DNA of 64,000 bases from Flavobacteriales bacterium (GTDB lineage: Bacteria; Bacteroidota; Bacteroidia; Flavobacteriales_D; Sanyastnellaceae): positions 186,001-250,000 of the forward strand of contig JAKVAX010000003.1 of the NCBI GenBank assembly GCA_022447625.1, in the 5' to 3' direction. Shown here piece by piece: positions 35,990-44,722 of the stretch; within the stretch, counting starts at the first letter, position 1; every line of letters begins with the position of its first letter. The notes under the pieces were generated by a model. It worked only from the letters and a program-made list of their open reading frames with translations, did no database searches and was not told the origin of the DNA. Position numbers and translations under genes: made by a program.

Positions 35990-36805
35990 TCACCACAGTT
36001 TATGCTCCATAATATGTGCCACGGTTTGTTCATTCATGAGCTGGTGGCCAGAGTCAATTAAGTGAAGTGCTTGGTGGTTCAATAGCGCTTGAAACGGTGC
36101 TCCCCAACTTGACGGAATGACGCTGTCTGTCTTTCCAAAAAGCATATTGAATTTGATCTTTTCGCCATTGATTTGATCCGCTAGCGCGGGAAGCGGTGGG
36201 TGAAACTCTTTATAGATACTCCATGCATCAAAAACGAGTTGTCGGGTGGCTGCTTCGCCCATGTGCACATGCACAAAGCGATGCAATTTATGATCAATCA
36301 ACTTCATGTTCCGCGCCCAGTCTGTTGGTTTCAACAAGAGGTTCGGTCGCTTCAAGATCATCTTGTAGACAGATCGTCCAATGGCGGTATCAATCGCAAA
36401 GGCGTTCAGCTTACTCTTTCTAAAACCATCGGGTGCAATTAATAGCACCTGATCCACGCTATCGCGGAATAGCGAAAGGGTAGTGAGCGCAACACGTCCT
36501 CCCATACTGTAAGCAAGCATCGAGAACCGATCAGCATTGAACGAAGATAGCAATGAAGTGATCAAGGCGTTGTGTTCTTCGAGGCGAAGATGGTCTTGCA
36601 CATTTCGAGATGCAGGCCAATCACTATTTCCATGTTGGAATAGATTCACCGAGATAATGAATTGATCTTCCTTCAGCATGGCTTGAAAAGGAATGAAGTC
36701 TTTTGCTTCCCTACCGAATCCGTGAAATGCTAATACCGGATGGTGCCCCTCTCCAATGATGAGGTACTCCAATGCCAACGAACCTTCTTCTACACGCTTG
36801 TACAC
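35990..36805 (-). CDS. Alpha/beta-fold hydrolase
   Basis: A cytoplasmic alpha/beta hydrolase of 271 residues. Oxyanion motif: AFHGFGREAKDF. The nucleophile serine is in LAYSMGGRVAL, the acid is probably in FGKTDSVIP, and the histidine is in IDSGHQLMNE. No signal peptide is seen. The substrate is unknown. It shares the strand with the GGGPS gene 58 bases downstream. A variant of the dispersed 13-mer (36179-36192) lies inside. Confidence 0.85.
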   Translation of the reverse strand: MYKRVEEGSLALEYLIIGEGHHPVLAFHGFGREAKDFIPFQAMLKEDQFIISVNLFQHGNSDWPASRNVQDHLRLEEHNALITSLLSSFNADRFSMLAYSMGGRVALTTLSLFRDSVDQVLLIAPDGFRKSKLNAFAIDTAIGRSVYKMILKRPNLLLKPTDWARNMKLIDHKLHRFVHVHMGEAATRQLVFDAWSIYKEFHPPLPALADQINGEKIKFNMLFGKTDSVIPSSWGAPFQALLNHQALHLIDSGHQLMNEQTVAHIMEHKLW

Positions 36806-37037
36806 GCCGTGAAGGTACTGCGCTTCTGTTTAACAGTGATCCCCAAATTGAACCGATTGGGTCTTCAATTGCAGTAGAAGCAGCGTGAAAACGTGGGTTA
36901 TTAACACCAAAACGAAAGCTGTGTAAAAGAATCTGTTGGGGGATGAATAGGATTGACTATTTTCGCCCCCAGAATATTCCAAATGGTTTCTTTTTTTCTC
37001 GTCCAGCTGCTGACAAATGTCGGCGGCTAAAAAAAAA

Positions 37038-39854
37038 ATGCCTAGAGACAAAAGCATACGTTCGGTCCTGATCATCGGAAGTGGACCCATCGTCATCGGA
37101 CAAGCCTGTGAATTCGACTATTCTGGAAGTCAGGCATCACGCTCACTTAGAGAGGAAGGTATTGAGGTAACCCTCATTAACAGTAATCCAGCTACGATCA
37201 TGACCGATCCTGTAGTTGCGGATAATGTATACCTAAAGCCCCTCGAGCCAGAATCGATTATTCAAATTCTAGAAGAGCATAATGTTGATGCGGTTCTTCC
37301 TACCATGGGAGGTCAAACGGCATTGAACCTTGCGATCAAATGTGACGAGATGGGAATCTGGGAAGATTTCGGCGTACGTATGATCGGGGTAGACATCTCT
37401 GCCATCGATATCACGGAAAACCGCGAGGCATTCCGAAAGTTGATGGATGAGATCGGAGTTCCGATGGCTCCGCAGTCGACAGCAAAAAGCTTCCTTGAAG
37501 GAAAAGAAGTAGCCCAAGAATTTGGCTTCCCACTTTGTATTCGTCCTTCATACACACTAGGAGGTTCAGGAGCTGCGATTGTACACGATAAAGAGACATT
37601 CGAAAAACTCTTAACACGCGGGCTTCACGCATCACCAATTCACGAGGTGATGATCGACAAGGCCTTGATGGGATGGAAAGAGTACGAGTTGGAGTTGCTA
37701 CGTGACTCAAACGATAACGTAACGATCATTTGTTCGATAGAGAACTTTGATCCGATGGGAATCCACACAGGAGACTCGATCACAGTGGCACCTGCCATGA
37801 CCCTTTCTGATACGGTGTTCCAGCGCATGCGTGATATGGCAATCCATATGATGCGCTCTATTGGTGATTTCGCCGGAGGATGTAACGTACAGTTCGCAGT
37901 AAGCCCAGATGATGCTGAAGATATCATCGCTATCGAGATCAACCCACGTGTTTCTCGTTCTTCCGCGCTAGCGTCAAAAGCAACTGGATACCCAATTGCA
38001 AAGGTCGCAGCGAAACTTGCGATTGGATACCATCTAGATGAACTCGATAACCAAATTACAGGGAATACATCAGCGATGTTCGAGCCAACGCTCGACTACG
38101 TTATCGTAAAAATCCCTCGTTGGAACTTCGATAAATTCGCTGGTGCAGATCGTGAGCTAGGTCTTCAGATGAAGTCTGTTGGTGAGGTAATGGGAATCGG
38201 ACGTTCATTCCAAGAGGCATTGCAGAAGGCATGTCAGAGTTTGGAGTTGAAGCGAAACGGTCTTGGCGCTGATGGCAAAGAACTTCGTGATCAAGATAAG
38301 ATCCTTCATTCGCTAGAACACCCGAGCTGGAACCGCTTGTTCCACATCTACGATGCGATCAAGTTGGGTATCCCGTTCAAGACAATTCAAGAAAAAACAC
38401 GCATCGACTTCTGGTTCTTGAAGCAGATCGAAGATTTGATCAAGCTAGAACGACGCATTGAGAAATATACTCTGGAGAATATTCCACGTGAGCTTCTTTT
38501 TGAAGCGAAGCAGAAGGGATATGCTGACCGTCAGATTGCTCATCTATTGCGATGCCTTGAAAGCGAGGTGTACACGAAGCGTGACGACATGGGAATACAG
38601 CGCGTTTACAAACTCGTTGATACTTGTGCGGCTGAATTTCAGGCACAAACACCATACTATTACTCAACCTTCGAAGACGAGAACGAATCAGTTCGCTCTG
38701 ACAAAAAGAAGATTGTAGTTCTTGGCTCTGGACCGAACCGTATCGGACAAGGAATTGAGTTTGATTACTGCTGTGTGCACGGTGTATTGGCAGCGAAAGA
38801 GTGTGGTTACGAAACCATCATGATCAACTGCAATCCAGAAACGGTAAGCACCGATTTCGATACGGCTGACAAACTCTATTTCGAGCCCGTATTTTGGGAG
38901 CACATCTATGACATCATCCGTCACGAGAAGCCAGAAGGAGTCATTGTTCAGCTCGGTGGTCAGACGGCCCTCAAGTTGGCAGAGAAACTCGATCGCTACG
39001 GCATTCCTGTGATCGGAACGAGCTTCGAAGCACTTGACCTTGCAGAGGATCGTGGAAGCTTCTCAAGCCTGCTACGTGATAATAACATTCCATACCCTGA
39101 ATTCGGGGTGGTTGAGAGCGCTGAACAAGCGATTGAGTTGTCTCGTGAGCTCGGTTTCCCGTTGCTTGTTCGTCCTTCGTATGTTCTTGGTGGACAGCGA
39201 ATGAAAATCGTAATCAACGAAGACGATCTAGAAAAGACGGTAGTAGACATTCTGCGTGACATGCCGGATAACAAGATCCTTCTTGACCACTTCCTTGACG
39301 GAGCGATGGAATGTGAAGCGGATGCTATCTGTGATGGAGAAGACGTGTACATCATCGGAATCATGCAGCACATTGAGCCTGCAGGTATCCACAGTGGTGA
39401 TAGCTACGCGGTACTTCCTCCATACAACCTCGGAGACATGGTTATTGAGCAGATTGAAGAGCACACGAAGAAGATTGCCGTTGAGCTGAAAACGAAAGGA
39501 TTGATCAATATCCAGTTCGCAGTGAAGGATGATAACGTATACGTTATTGAAGCCAATCCACGTGCTTCACGCACCGTACCTTTCATCGCGAAGGCTTACA
39601 AGGAGCCTTACGTGAACTACGCTACAAAGGTGATGCTAGGTGAGAAGAAGGTGAAAGACTTCAACTTCAGGCCACAGCGCGAAGGTTATGCAATCAAGAT
39701 TCCTGTATTCAGCTACTCGAAGTTCCCTGATGTAAATAAGGAGCTCGGACCTGAAATGAAATCTACCGGGGAAGCGATTCGTTTTATCAAAGATTTACGC
39801 GATCCATTCTTCCGCAAGATTCACGCAGAGCGAAACCTCTACTTGAGTAAATAG
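37038..39854 (+). CDS. carB: Carbamoyl-phosphate synthase large subunit, short form
   Basis: Makes carbamoyl phosphate for pyrimidine and arginine synthesis with the glutaminase CarA. The start MPRDKSIRSVLIIGSGPI at 37038 fits the family; an in-frame ATG at 37017 (MSAAKKK) is an alternative, and a run of ten A separates them. Two ATP-grasp halves are visible: GSGPIVIGQACEFDYSG and INPRVSRSSALASKATGYPIA, then GSGPNRIGQGIEFDYCC and EANPRASRTVPFIAKA. The protein ends about 130 residues short of E. coli CarB, right after the second ATP-grasp, so the C-terminal MGS allosteric domain is absent. The frame is intact and the stop is natural; short CarB is common in flavobacteria. carA is not nearby. 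Confidence 0.96.
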   Translation: MPRDKSIRSVLIIGSGPIVIGQACEFDYSGSQASRSLREEGIEVTLINSNPATIMTDPVVADNVYLKPLEPESIIQILEEHNVDAVLPTMGGQTALNLAIKCDEMGIWEDFGVRMIGVDISAIDITENREAFRKLMDEIGVPMAPQSTAKSFLEGKEVAQEFGFPLCIRPSYTLGGSGAAIVHDKETFEKLLTRGLHASPIHEVMIDKALMGWKEYELELLRDSNDNVTIICSIENFDPMGIHTGDSITVAPAMTLSDTVFQRMRDMAIHMMRSIGDFAGGCNVQFAVSPDDAEDIIAIEINPRVSRSSALASKATGYPIAKVAAKLAIGYHLDELDNQITGNTSAMFEPTLDYVIVKIPRWNFDKFAGADRELGLQMKSVGEVMGIGRSFQEALQKACQSLELKRNGLGADGKELRDQDKILHSLEHPSWNRLFHIYDAIKLGIPFKTIQEKTRIDFWFLKQIEDLIKLERRIEKYTLENIPRELLFEAKQKGYADRQIAHLLRCLESEVYTKRDDMGIQRVYKLVDTCAAEFQAQTPYYYSTFEDENESVRSDKKKIVVLGSGPNRIGQGIEFDYCCVHGVLAAKECGYETIMINCNPETVSTDFDTADKLYFEPVFWEHIYDIIRHEKPEGVIVQLGGQTALKLAEKLDRYGIPVIGTSFEALDLAEDRGSFSSLLRDNNIPYPEFGVVESAEQAIELSRELGFPLLVRPSYVLGGQRMKIVINEDDLEKTVVDILRDMPDNKILLDHFLDGAMECEADAICDGEDVYIIGIMQHIEPAGIHSGDSYAVLPPYNLGDMVIEQIEEHTKKIAVELKTKGLINIQFAVKDDNVYVIEANPRASRTVPFIAKAYKEPYVNYATKVMLGEKKVKDFNFRPQREGYAIKIPVFSYSKFPDVNKELGPEMKSTGEAIRFIKDLRDPFFRKIHAERNLYLSK
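37961..37973 (+). repeat. Dispersed 13-mer TTCCGCGCTAGCG, copy in carB
   Basis: Exact copy, read as Ser-Ala-Leu-Ala (codons TCC GCG CTA GCG). The match to the copy at 40663 extends to 16 bases (adding TCA). Confidence 0.8.
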
Positions 39855-39855
39855 A

Positions 39856-40254
39856 CTAGGCGGGATTTTTGTCATGCAGGAATTGCATGATACGCTCGTC
39901 ATCGATATCAAGCCACTCGCATGCAGCTTCCAAACTGCTGAATATGCGGGTGGTTTGTTTTGTTTGGGCCAAACTGTACAACATCCCCATCGCAGTTTCT
40001 TTCGAACCGTCTGTGAGGATGGCCACATTTCCAGTAACGTGATTGGTTTCCAGATAGCGGTTCATAAACTTGTCAAAATCAGTCTTGTCACTCGTGATAA
40101 TACATCCTCTATAATCAGAAATAGCGTCTAGGCCTGGATAATATTCCGGGTCATTTTGGAAGGTCAGTAGGTTCATCAGGACTTGCTCAAGGGAGTACTT
40201 TCCCTTGGTTTGATTGACCAGAAGGTTGATATCAGAAAGGATTCGAAACCGCAA
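39856..40254 (-). CDS. Hypothetical protein, possible STAS/SEC14-like fold
   Basis: A soluble protein of 132 residues without signal or TM helix. The pattern VLMNLLTFQNDPEYYPGLDAISDYRGC, then FMNRYLETNHVTGNVAILTD and IFSSLEAACEWLDID, resembles small SpoIIAA/STAS-like proteins seen widely in Bacteroidetes. The family is not certain. It converges on carB with one base between stops. Confidence 0.65.
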   Translation of the reverse strand: MRFRILSDINLLVNQTKGKYSLEQVLMNLLTFQNDPEYYPGLDAISDYRGCIITSDKTDFDKFMNRYLETNHVTGNVAILTDGSKETAMGMLYSLAQTKQTTRIFSSLEAACEWLDIDDERIMQFLHDKNPA

Positions 40255-40338
40255 ACTTTCAATGTTTCGTCTATAGACGTTAGGAGGATTTCATTAGAAA
40301 ACGAAACAGGGAGGGTGCCAATGACTGAAATACGGGCA

Positions 40339-41538
40339 CTACCTGCCGATTTCGAGAATAGCAGTTTTATAATCTGCTTTTTCTGGCTCGCTGATATGTG
40401 ACGAAGCAGCCAAGATAGCTAGTGCTTTTTCCCTCCAGAGCTCTCTTTTTTCGGAGTCTTCCATGAGATGGTAAGTCAGTGAAAGCTCGTAAGCGAAGTT
40501 GTGGTCGTTTGGATAAAGACGATGGGCCAATAGCATGATTTCAAGCCATCCGTCTTGACCATCATTGTAGAAATAGTAACTACCTATTGACCAGAGGTGA
40601 ATGATATCCGGTTTGATCAGCATACCCTTTTCATCAGATAACTTCTGGAAATCGCGAATCAATTCCGCGCTAGCGTCAGCAGAAGCCACCTTGTCTTGCT
40701 TATCGTAGAGCCAATCATCCAGAATTTTAGCGTAGCTACCGTAGTAATCAGAGAAGGCCCAAGCCAATGACATCATGAAGTTGCCCATATGCCCATTGTA
40801 GTCGAACTCTTTATGTCGCCAGTAAATGGATCCTGGTTGAGCCATAGCGCGTAGGCTGTCTTCCAGCTGGTCATAGGCCCCTTTGTAACTCGACTCTTCG
40901 CGAGAAATTCCGTTAGTGAAATACCACGCCGGAGAATCTTCCTTGACAATCCAATCTTTGACAAGTGAGCGGATGTCGGCAGGTTCAAAACCAGGCTCAA
41001 AGAACCCACTTGCCGCGAGTCCCATGGCGTATTGATCAGGATTTGAAATCAGTAGATAATTTACAAGCCAACCCGTTCGAGAGTGACCAACAATAATGAC
41101 ACGCTCGATGATTTTGTAGTCTTTTTTTAGGGTTGGAATCAGTTCGTCTTCAATGAATCGACGCGTTCCTTCGGCGCCTGTGATGCTGTCTCCATCGGCT
41201 AATCGTGAGGCGGTACGTTGGTTTCGAATTTGATAGTCAAAGGGCACTCCTACGATCAACGACTGTGGCATCTGCGCATTGATCATCATCAAATCGAAGG
41301 TCAATAAATGATGCTGGTAGGTATACTTGTGTTGCTGATCAAGAACGATGACGCATGGTATTGAGTTTTCTTCACCAGTAGTGTAAAAGGCTTCAGGCAA
41401 TGCTAAGTCAACGCGAGTTTCACCCCAATATTCACTGCTGATTTGAATTGAGTCTCGGGTTAAGTATGCCATGTCTTGCGCTAGCGCGGAAACGGTAGTT
41501 AGTAAAAGGGCGAGGAATAGGGAGATGATCGTCTTCAT
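40339..41538 (-). CDS. Secreted esterase of the alpha/beta (esterase D) family
   Basis: A protein of 399 residues from the ATG at 41538. The signal peptide is MKTIISLFLALLLTTVSALA, cleaved before QDMAYL. A putative-esterase domain follows, with ALPEAFYTTGEENSIPCVIVLD, then RRFIEDELIPTLKKDYKI. The nucleophile motif reads VGHSRTGWL where GHSxGG is usual; the serine is kept. A C-terminal segment (about 300-385) has TPR-like character (WLEIMLLAHRLYPNDHNFAYELS). The start overlaps the stop of the M90 peptidase gene (ATGA), indicating translational coupling. An exact copy of the 13-mer lies inside the signal-peptide codons and another further on. Confidence 0.85.
   Translation of the reverse strand: MKTIISLFLALLLTTVSALAQDMAYLTRDSIQISSEYWGETRVDLALPEAFYTTGEENSIPCVIVLDQQHKYTYQHHLLTFDLMMINAQMPQSLIVGVPFDYQIRNQRTASRLADGDSITGAEGTRRFIEDELIPTLKKDYKIIERVIIVGHSRTGWLVNYLLISNPDQYAMGLAASGFFEPGFEPADIRSLVKDWIVKEDSPAWYFTNGISREESSYKGAYDQLEDSLRAMAQPGSIYWRHKEFDYNGHMGNFMMSLAWAFSDYYGSYAKILDDWLYDKQDKVASADASAELIRDFQKLSDEKGMLIKPDIIHLWSIGSYYFYNDGQDGWLEIMLLAHRLYPNDHNFAYELSLTYHLMEDSEKRELWREKALAILAASSHISEPEKADYKTAILEIGR
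40663..40675 (+). repeat. Dispersed 13-mer TTCCGCGCTAGCG, copy in the esterase gene
   Basis: Exact copy on the plus strand, antisense to the esterase gene, where the complement is read as Asp-Ala-Ser-Ala-Glu. Confidence 0.8.
41479..41491 (-). repeat. Dispersed 13-mer TTCCGCGCTAGCG, copy in the esterase signal peptide
   Basis: Exact copy on the minus strand; it encodes Val-Ser-Ala-Leu-Ala at the signal-peptidase site of the esterase. Confidence 0.8.
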
Positions 41539-42305
41539 AGTTCTTGTTTCGCGGCCCATTCTTCTTGGCGAAGAATCTTAGCAGTTAAATCATATACGGT
41601 AGGGTGTACTTCTCTAAGTTGAGCTGGGCGCTCGAAGAAATTCTCTACCACGACAGCAAAAAACTCACGTTGGTTCGTTGCAGCATACGGACGAAGCAAG
41701 CTGGTGCCTGCATCAATCTCTGGTATCACCTTACGGGCTTCCTTTTTGAAGGCCTTCATTTCATCTTCTGGAATGAAGGCCCATTCACCGTTTTGTACAA
41801 TGTTCTCGATTTCCAGCGCATGTGCAATTTCATGGATGACGAGGTTGATTCCATCATCTGGTATGCGCACACCATCCATCACGTGGTTCCATGAAAGAAC
41901 GATTACGCCTAAGGCGTTTACTTCTCCTTTGTGCTTTTTTCCTGTAACACGAGAAGGGTATTCAATTGGGTAGAGAATGATGCGTTTGAAATGCGCCAGC
42001 ACGAGCGCAGGGTAACCAAAAGTGATTTGAACAGCATGAGAGGCAATGATGACTTTCATTTCCATGGTGATCTCTTTCATGCTTCGAGGAATCCATTCAC
42101 GGTATTCGATGAACTCACCCACACGACGCGTAAATTCAGCCTGTTCTTCTTGGGAAAGAGAGTTGTAGTAATCGTTGTTGGCTTGAATGATGCCAGAGAG
42201 AAATCTAAACTTCGAAGGGAGCTTTCGCAGTTTTCTTGTCTTCGGTTTTCGGCGGGCAAAAACAACAACGCCGATGATCACGGCTGTAGCAATTAGCACT
42301 TTCAT
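41535..42305 (-). CDS. M90-family zinc peptidase (MtfA-like)
   Basis: A protein of 256 residues. One N-terminal hydrophobic segment (about 2-17) is followed by a glucose-regulated-metallopeptidase (M90) domain. The zinc motif HEIAHALE (HExxH) is seen, with a downstream glutamate in NQREFFAVVVENFFERP as the likely third ligand. MtfA of E. coli acts on the glucose regulator Mlc; here the N-terminal anchor suggests a membrane-bound enzyme, as in many Bacteroidetes homologues. It shares a four-base ATGA overlap with the secreted-esterase gene downstream. Confidence 0.9.
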   Translation of the reverse strand: MKVLIATAVIIGVVVFARRKPKTRKLRKLPSKFRFLSGIIQANNDYYNSLSQEEQAEFTRRVGEFIEYREWIPRSMKEITMEMKVIIASHAVQITFGYPALVLAHFKRIILYPIEYPSRVTGKKHKGEVNALGVIVLSWNHVMDGVRIPDDGINLVIHEIAHALEIENIVQNGEWAFIPEDEMKAFKKEARKVIPEIDAGTSLLRPYAATNQREFFAVVVENFFERPAQLREVHPTVYDLTAKILRQEEWAAKQEL

Positions 42306-42420
42306 TGGTGACGTAAACTTACAACCCGAGATTGATAAAGCAGAATAACTTTCCTAACTTCCTGAAATACCGAGAAAAAGAAATGACGGTGTTGGGTATG
42401 GCGAACTAAAAACACAGCCT

Positions 42421-42693
42421 ATGCAACGTTACATTAAGAGCTTTGCAACGCTCACAGATCAGCATATTTCGCTGATCAAAGATCAATATCCTTCTGGGTT
42501 CGATAAGAACGACCTAGTAGTGATGAAAACGGGTGACGGACGATCATTCGAGGTGCTAGAAGTACGCGGTCAAGACGCGATTTATCTGGTCAAAGTATCC
42601 AATGACTTATTGGAAAAGGTAGATGACGATCTATGGGATCTTCCTGATAATGAACTATTGGGTGAATTGGCGGAGATGAGCTCCACTGACTAA
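42421..42693 (+). CDS. Small hypothetical protein
   Basis: An acidic, soluble protein of 90 residues (MQRYIKSFATLTDQHISLI to ELAEMSSTD), rich in Asp and Leu, with no recognised domain, signal or membrane helix. It converges on the response-regulator gene, the stops overlapping by four bases. The length and regular codon use support a real gene, but the evidence is thin. Confidence 0.6.
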   Translation: MQRYIKSFATLTDQHISLIKDQYPSGFDKNDLVVMKTGDGRSFEVLEVRGQDAIYLVKVSNDLLEKVDDDLWDLPDNELLGELAEMSSTD

Positions 42694-43388
42694 ACAGTCA
42701 CCTCTAAACGGAATCCGACTCCGTGCACATTGGAGATGGCTACGCGCTCATCTCCTTTGAGGTATTTACGTAATCGTGTGATGAAGACATCCATGCTTCG
42801 TCCAACGAAATAGCTGTCGTCGCCCCAAACCATATTCGCGATTAACTCTCGTTCAATCACTTGATCTTGATGCTTGCAAAGCAGTTTGAGCAAGTCAGCC
42901 TCTTTCTTTGTCAATTTCCGACAGTCATCTTCAAGGCACAGCTGAAAACTCTTTGGGTCATAGCTGTATTTCCCAATCGTAAAAGTCTCCGGCTCTTCAT
43001 TCGTTTCTTTTCCAGCACTGCGCTTCAGAATTGCCTTCACACGCAACAAGAATTCATCGTTATGGAAGGGTTTTGTGATGTAATCATCACCGCCTACCTG
43101 GAATCCTTTCACCTTGTCTTCCGCCATTCCTTTGGCCGTGAGGAACACAATCGGAACAGAAGCGTTGACCTTTCGAATGTCTTGTGCGAGCTCAAACCCA
43201 TCCTTTGATGGAAGCATAACATCCAGAATACACAAGTCAAAGGAAGCTTTGTTGAACTGCATCAGACCTTCTTTCCCATCTTTCGCTAATGTGACCGCAT
43301 AACCTTCTAGCTTGAGTAGATCTTGAATCACAAAACCAAGATTGAAATCATCTTCGACCAATAGGATCTTTGTCTTGCTCTCTCTCAT
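42690..43388 (-). CDS. OmpR-family response regulator (RprY-like)
   Basis: A protein of 232 residues. The receiver domain carries the acidic pair at 13-14 (LVEDD), the phospho-acceptor Asp56 in CILDVMLPSKDG, Thr and Lys in FLTAKG. The C-terminal winged helix is of OmpR type (about 135-230, with LTKKEADLLKLLCKH and VFITRLRKYLKGD). It overlaps its partner kinase gene by four bases, so the two are coupled. The pair resembles RprX/RprY of Bacteroides; the target genes are unknown. Confidence 0.93.
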   Translation of the reverse strand: MRESKTKILLVEDDFNLGFVIQDLLKLEGYAVTLAKDGKEGLMQFNKASFDLCILDVMLPSKDGFELAQDIRKVNASVPIVFLTAKGMAEDKVKGFQVGGDDYITKPFHNDEFLLRVKAILKRSAGKETNEEPETFTIGKYSYDPKSFQLCLEDDCRKLTKKEADLLKLLCKHQDQVIERELIANMVWGDDSYFVGRSMDVFITRLRKYLKGDERVAISNVHGVGFRLEVTV

Positions 43389-44662
43389 GATGTGGTTGAT
43401 TTAAGTTTGACAATGAATCGACTTCCCTGGCCCGGTTCGCTCTCAACGATGACTTGACCGTCATGCGCTTCAACCACGGTGTGGACGTAGAATAAGCCCA
43501 GTCCAAATCCTTTCACATTGTGAACATTTCCAGTTGGAACACGGAAGAACTTATCGAAGATCATACGCTGATGCTTCTGGTCAATTCCGATTCCGTTATC
43601 TTTGACTTCCATAACAATGAAGCCTTTCTCGTTTCCAGAAGAGATGGTGATCTGAGGTTGAGCTTCGGTGTACTTCACGGCGTTGTCAATTAGGTTGTAC
43701 ACCAAATTTGTGAGGTGAACACGGTCCCCTTCAACCATCGAATCCGTAGCATCAATGTTCAAAATCAATGCACCTTCGCGGTCGTGCAAGTGCAACTGTT
43801 GCGACTCGGTAGCTTGCTGAATAATCTCATGCATATCAACGATTTCTTTGTTCAGCTTCAACTTATCTGGAGATAGTGTAGCTACCGAAAGCACACGTTC
43901 CACCTGAGACTGAAGTCGTTGATTTTCATTCTTGATGATCGAAGCATATTGCATCATGCGCTCTTCATCAGACTGCACATCATTGCGAAGCAGCATTTCA
44001 CTGCTGATCGCGATGGTTGAAATCGGTGTTTTCAACTCATGCGTCATGTTATTGATGAAGTCTGTCTTTACTTCTGATAGTCGTTTCTGCCGAAGGATGA
44101 TGGTAATCGCATAAGCGAAGAAGAAAATCACCACGATGATGGCCACACTGGAGAAGATCCAGAAGTCCATTTGACGAATCAATACCGTCGTCTTTTTCGG
44201 GAAATAAATCCCGAAGTAATGTCCGTCGTTATTGAATCGTTTCTGATTTCCCAGGTTCAACGCGGGCGCTCGTTCAGTATCTTCTCCCATGTTGATGCGC
44301 GCACCATAGACAATGGAGTCGCTGAAACAATCGTAGATCGCATACTCAAAGTCTTCTTCCAGATTGAGACTGGTGAATTCTTCTTTGAGCAGGGTCTCCA
44401 AGAAATAGGGGTGAAGTGTGTCGTTAATGTTCGCCACGTAATAAGAAGGCGATACCTGACTTACCGGCTCTACAAAGGCACTGTCGTGATTGGCCTCTTG
44501 AATTCGGTCTACCACAGAGCTTAGCGCAATCACCACTCGGTCATTGAATTGCTTTTCTTGAAGCCCATAAGCTTTGCCCACCCAATAGATTTGAGTGATG
44601 ATGATCCCAGAGAGTGAGATCACCGCAATAATGATCAAGAGATAGATCGTCTTTCGGCTCAC
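43385..44662 (-). CDS. Membrane sensor histidine kinase (RprX-like)
   Basis: A protein of 425 residues. The first TM helix (about 7-27), a periplasmic sensor region (about 30-165) and a second TM helix (about 168-190) precede the HisKA domain with phospho-acceptor His208 (NNMTHELKTPIS). The HATPase_c domain has the N-box NLIDNAVKYT, G1 DNGIGI and G2 GFGLGLFYV. No HAMP domain is evident. It autophosphorylates and passes phosphate to the adjacent OmpR-type regulator (four-base overlap). The divergent lipoprotein gene begins 60 bases away. Confidence 0.94.
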   Translation of the reverse strand: MSRKTIYLLIIIAVISLSGIIITQIYWVGKAYGLQEKQFNDRVVIALSSVVDRIQEANHDSAFVEPVSQVSPSYYVANINDTLHPYFLETLLKEEFTSLNLEEDFEYAIYDCFSDSIVYGARINMGEDTERAPALNLGNQKRFNNDGHYFGIYFPKKTTVLIRQMDFWIFSSVAIIVVIFFFAYAITIILRQKRLSEVKTDFINNMTHELKTPISTIAISSEMLLRNDVQSDEERMMQYASIIKNENQRLQSQVERVLSVATLSPDKLKLNKEIVDMHEIIQQATESQQLHLHDREGALILNIDATDSMVEGDRVHLTNLVYNLIDNAVKYTEAQPQITISSGNEKGFIVMEVKDNGIGIDQKHQRMIFDKFFRVPTGNVHNVKGFGLGLFYVHTVVEAHDGQVIVESEPGQGSRFIVKLKSTTS

Positions 44663-44722
44663 ATCTCGAAATTACATGAATTCGCATCTTTGTGCTCTAC
44701 ATTAACAAGTGATTAACAGCAG

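Noticed and set aside
37029-37038. Programmed frameshift at the ten-A run of carB
   Set aside because: An in-frame ATG directly follows and the standard CarB start is there, so no slippage is needed.
36830-37096. Minus-strand frame of 88 codons with a hydrophobic stretch next to carB
   Set aside because: Its start lies inside carB in antisense, no promoter or family feature is seen, and the hydrophobic part lies in AT-rich intergenic DNA.
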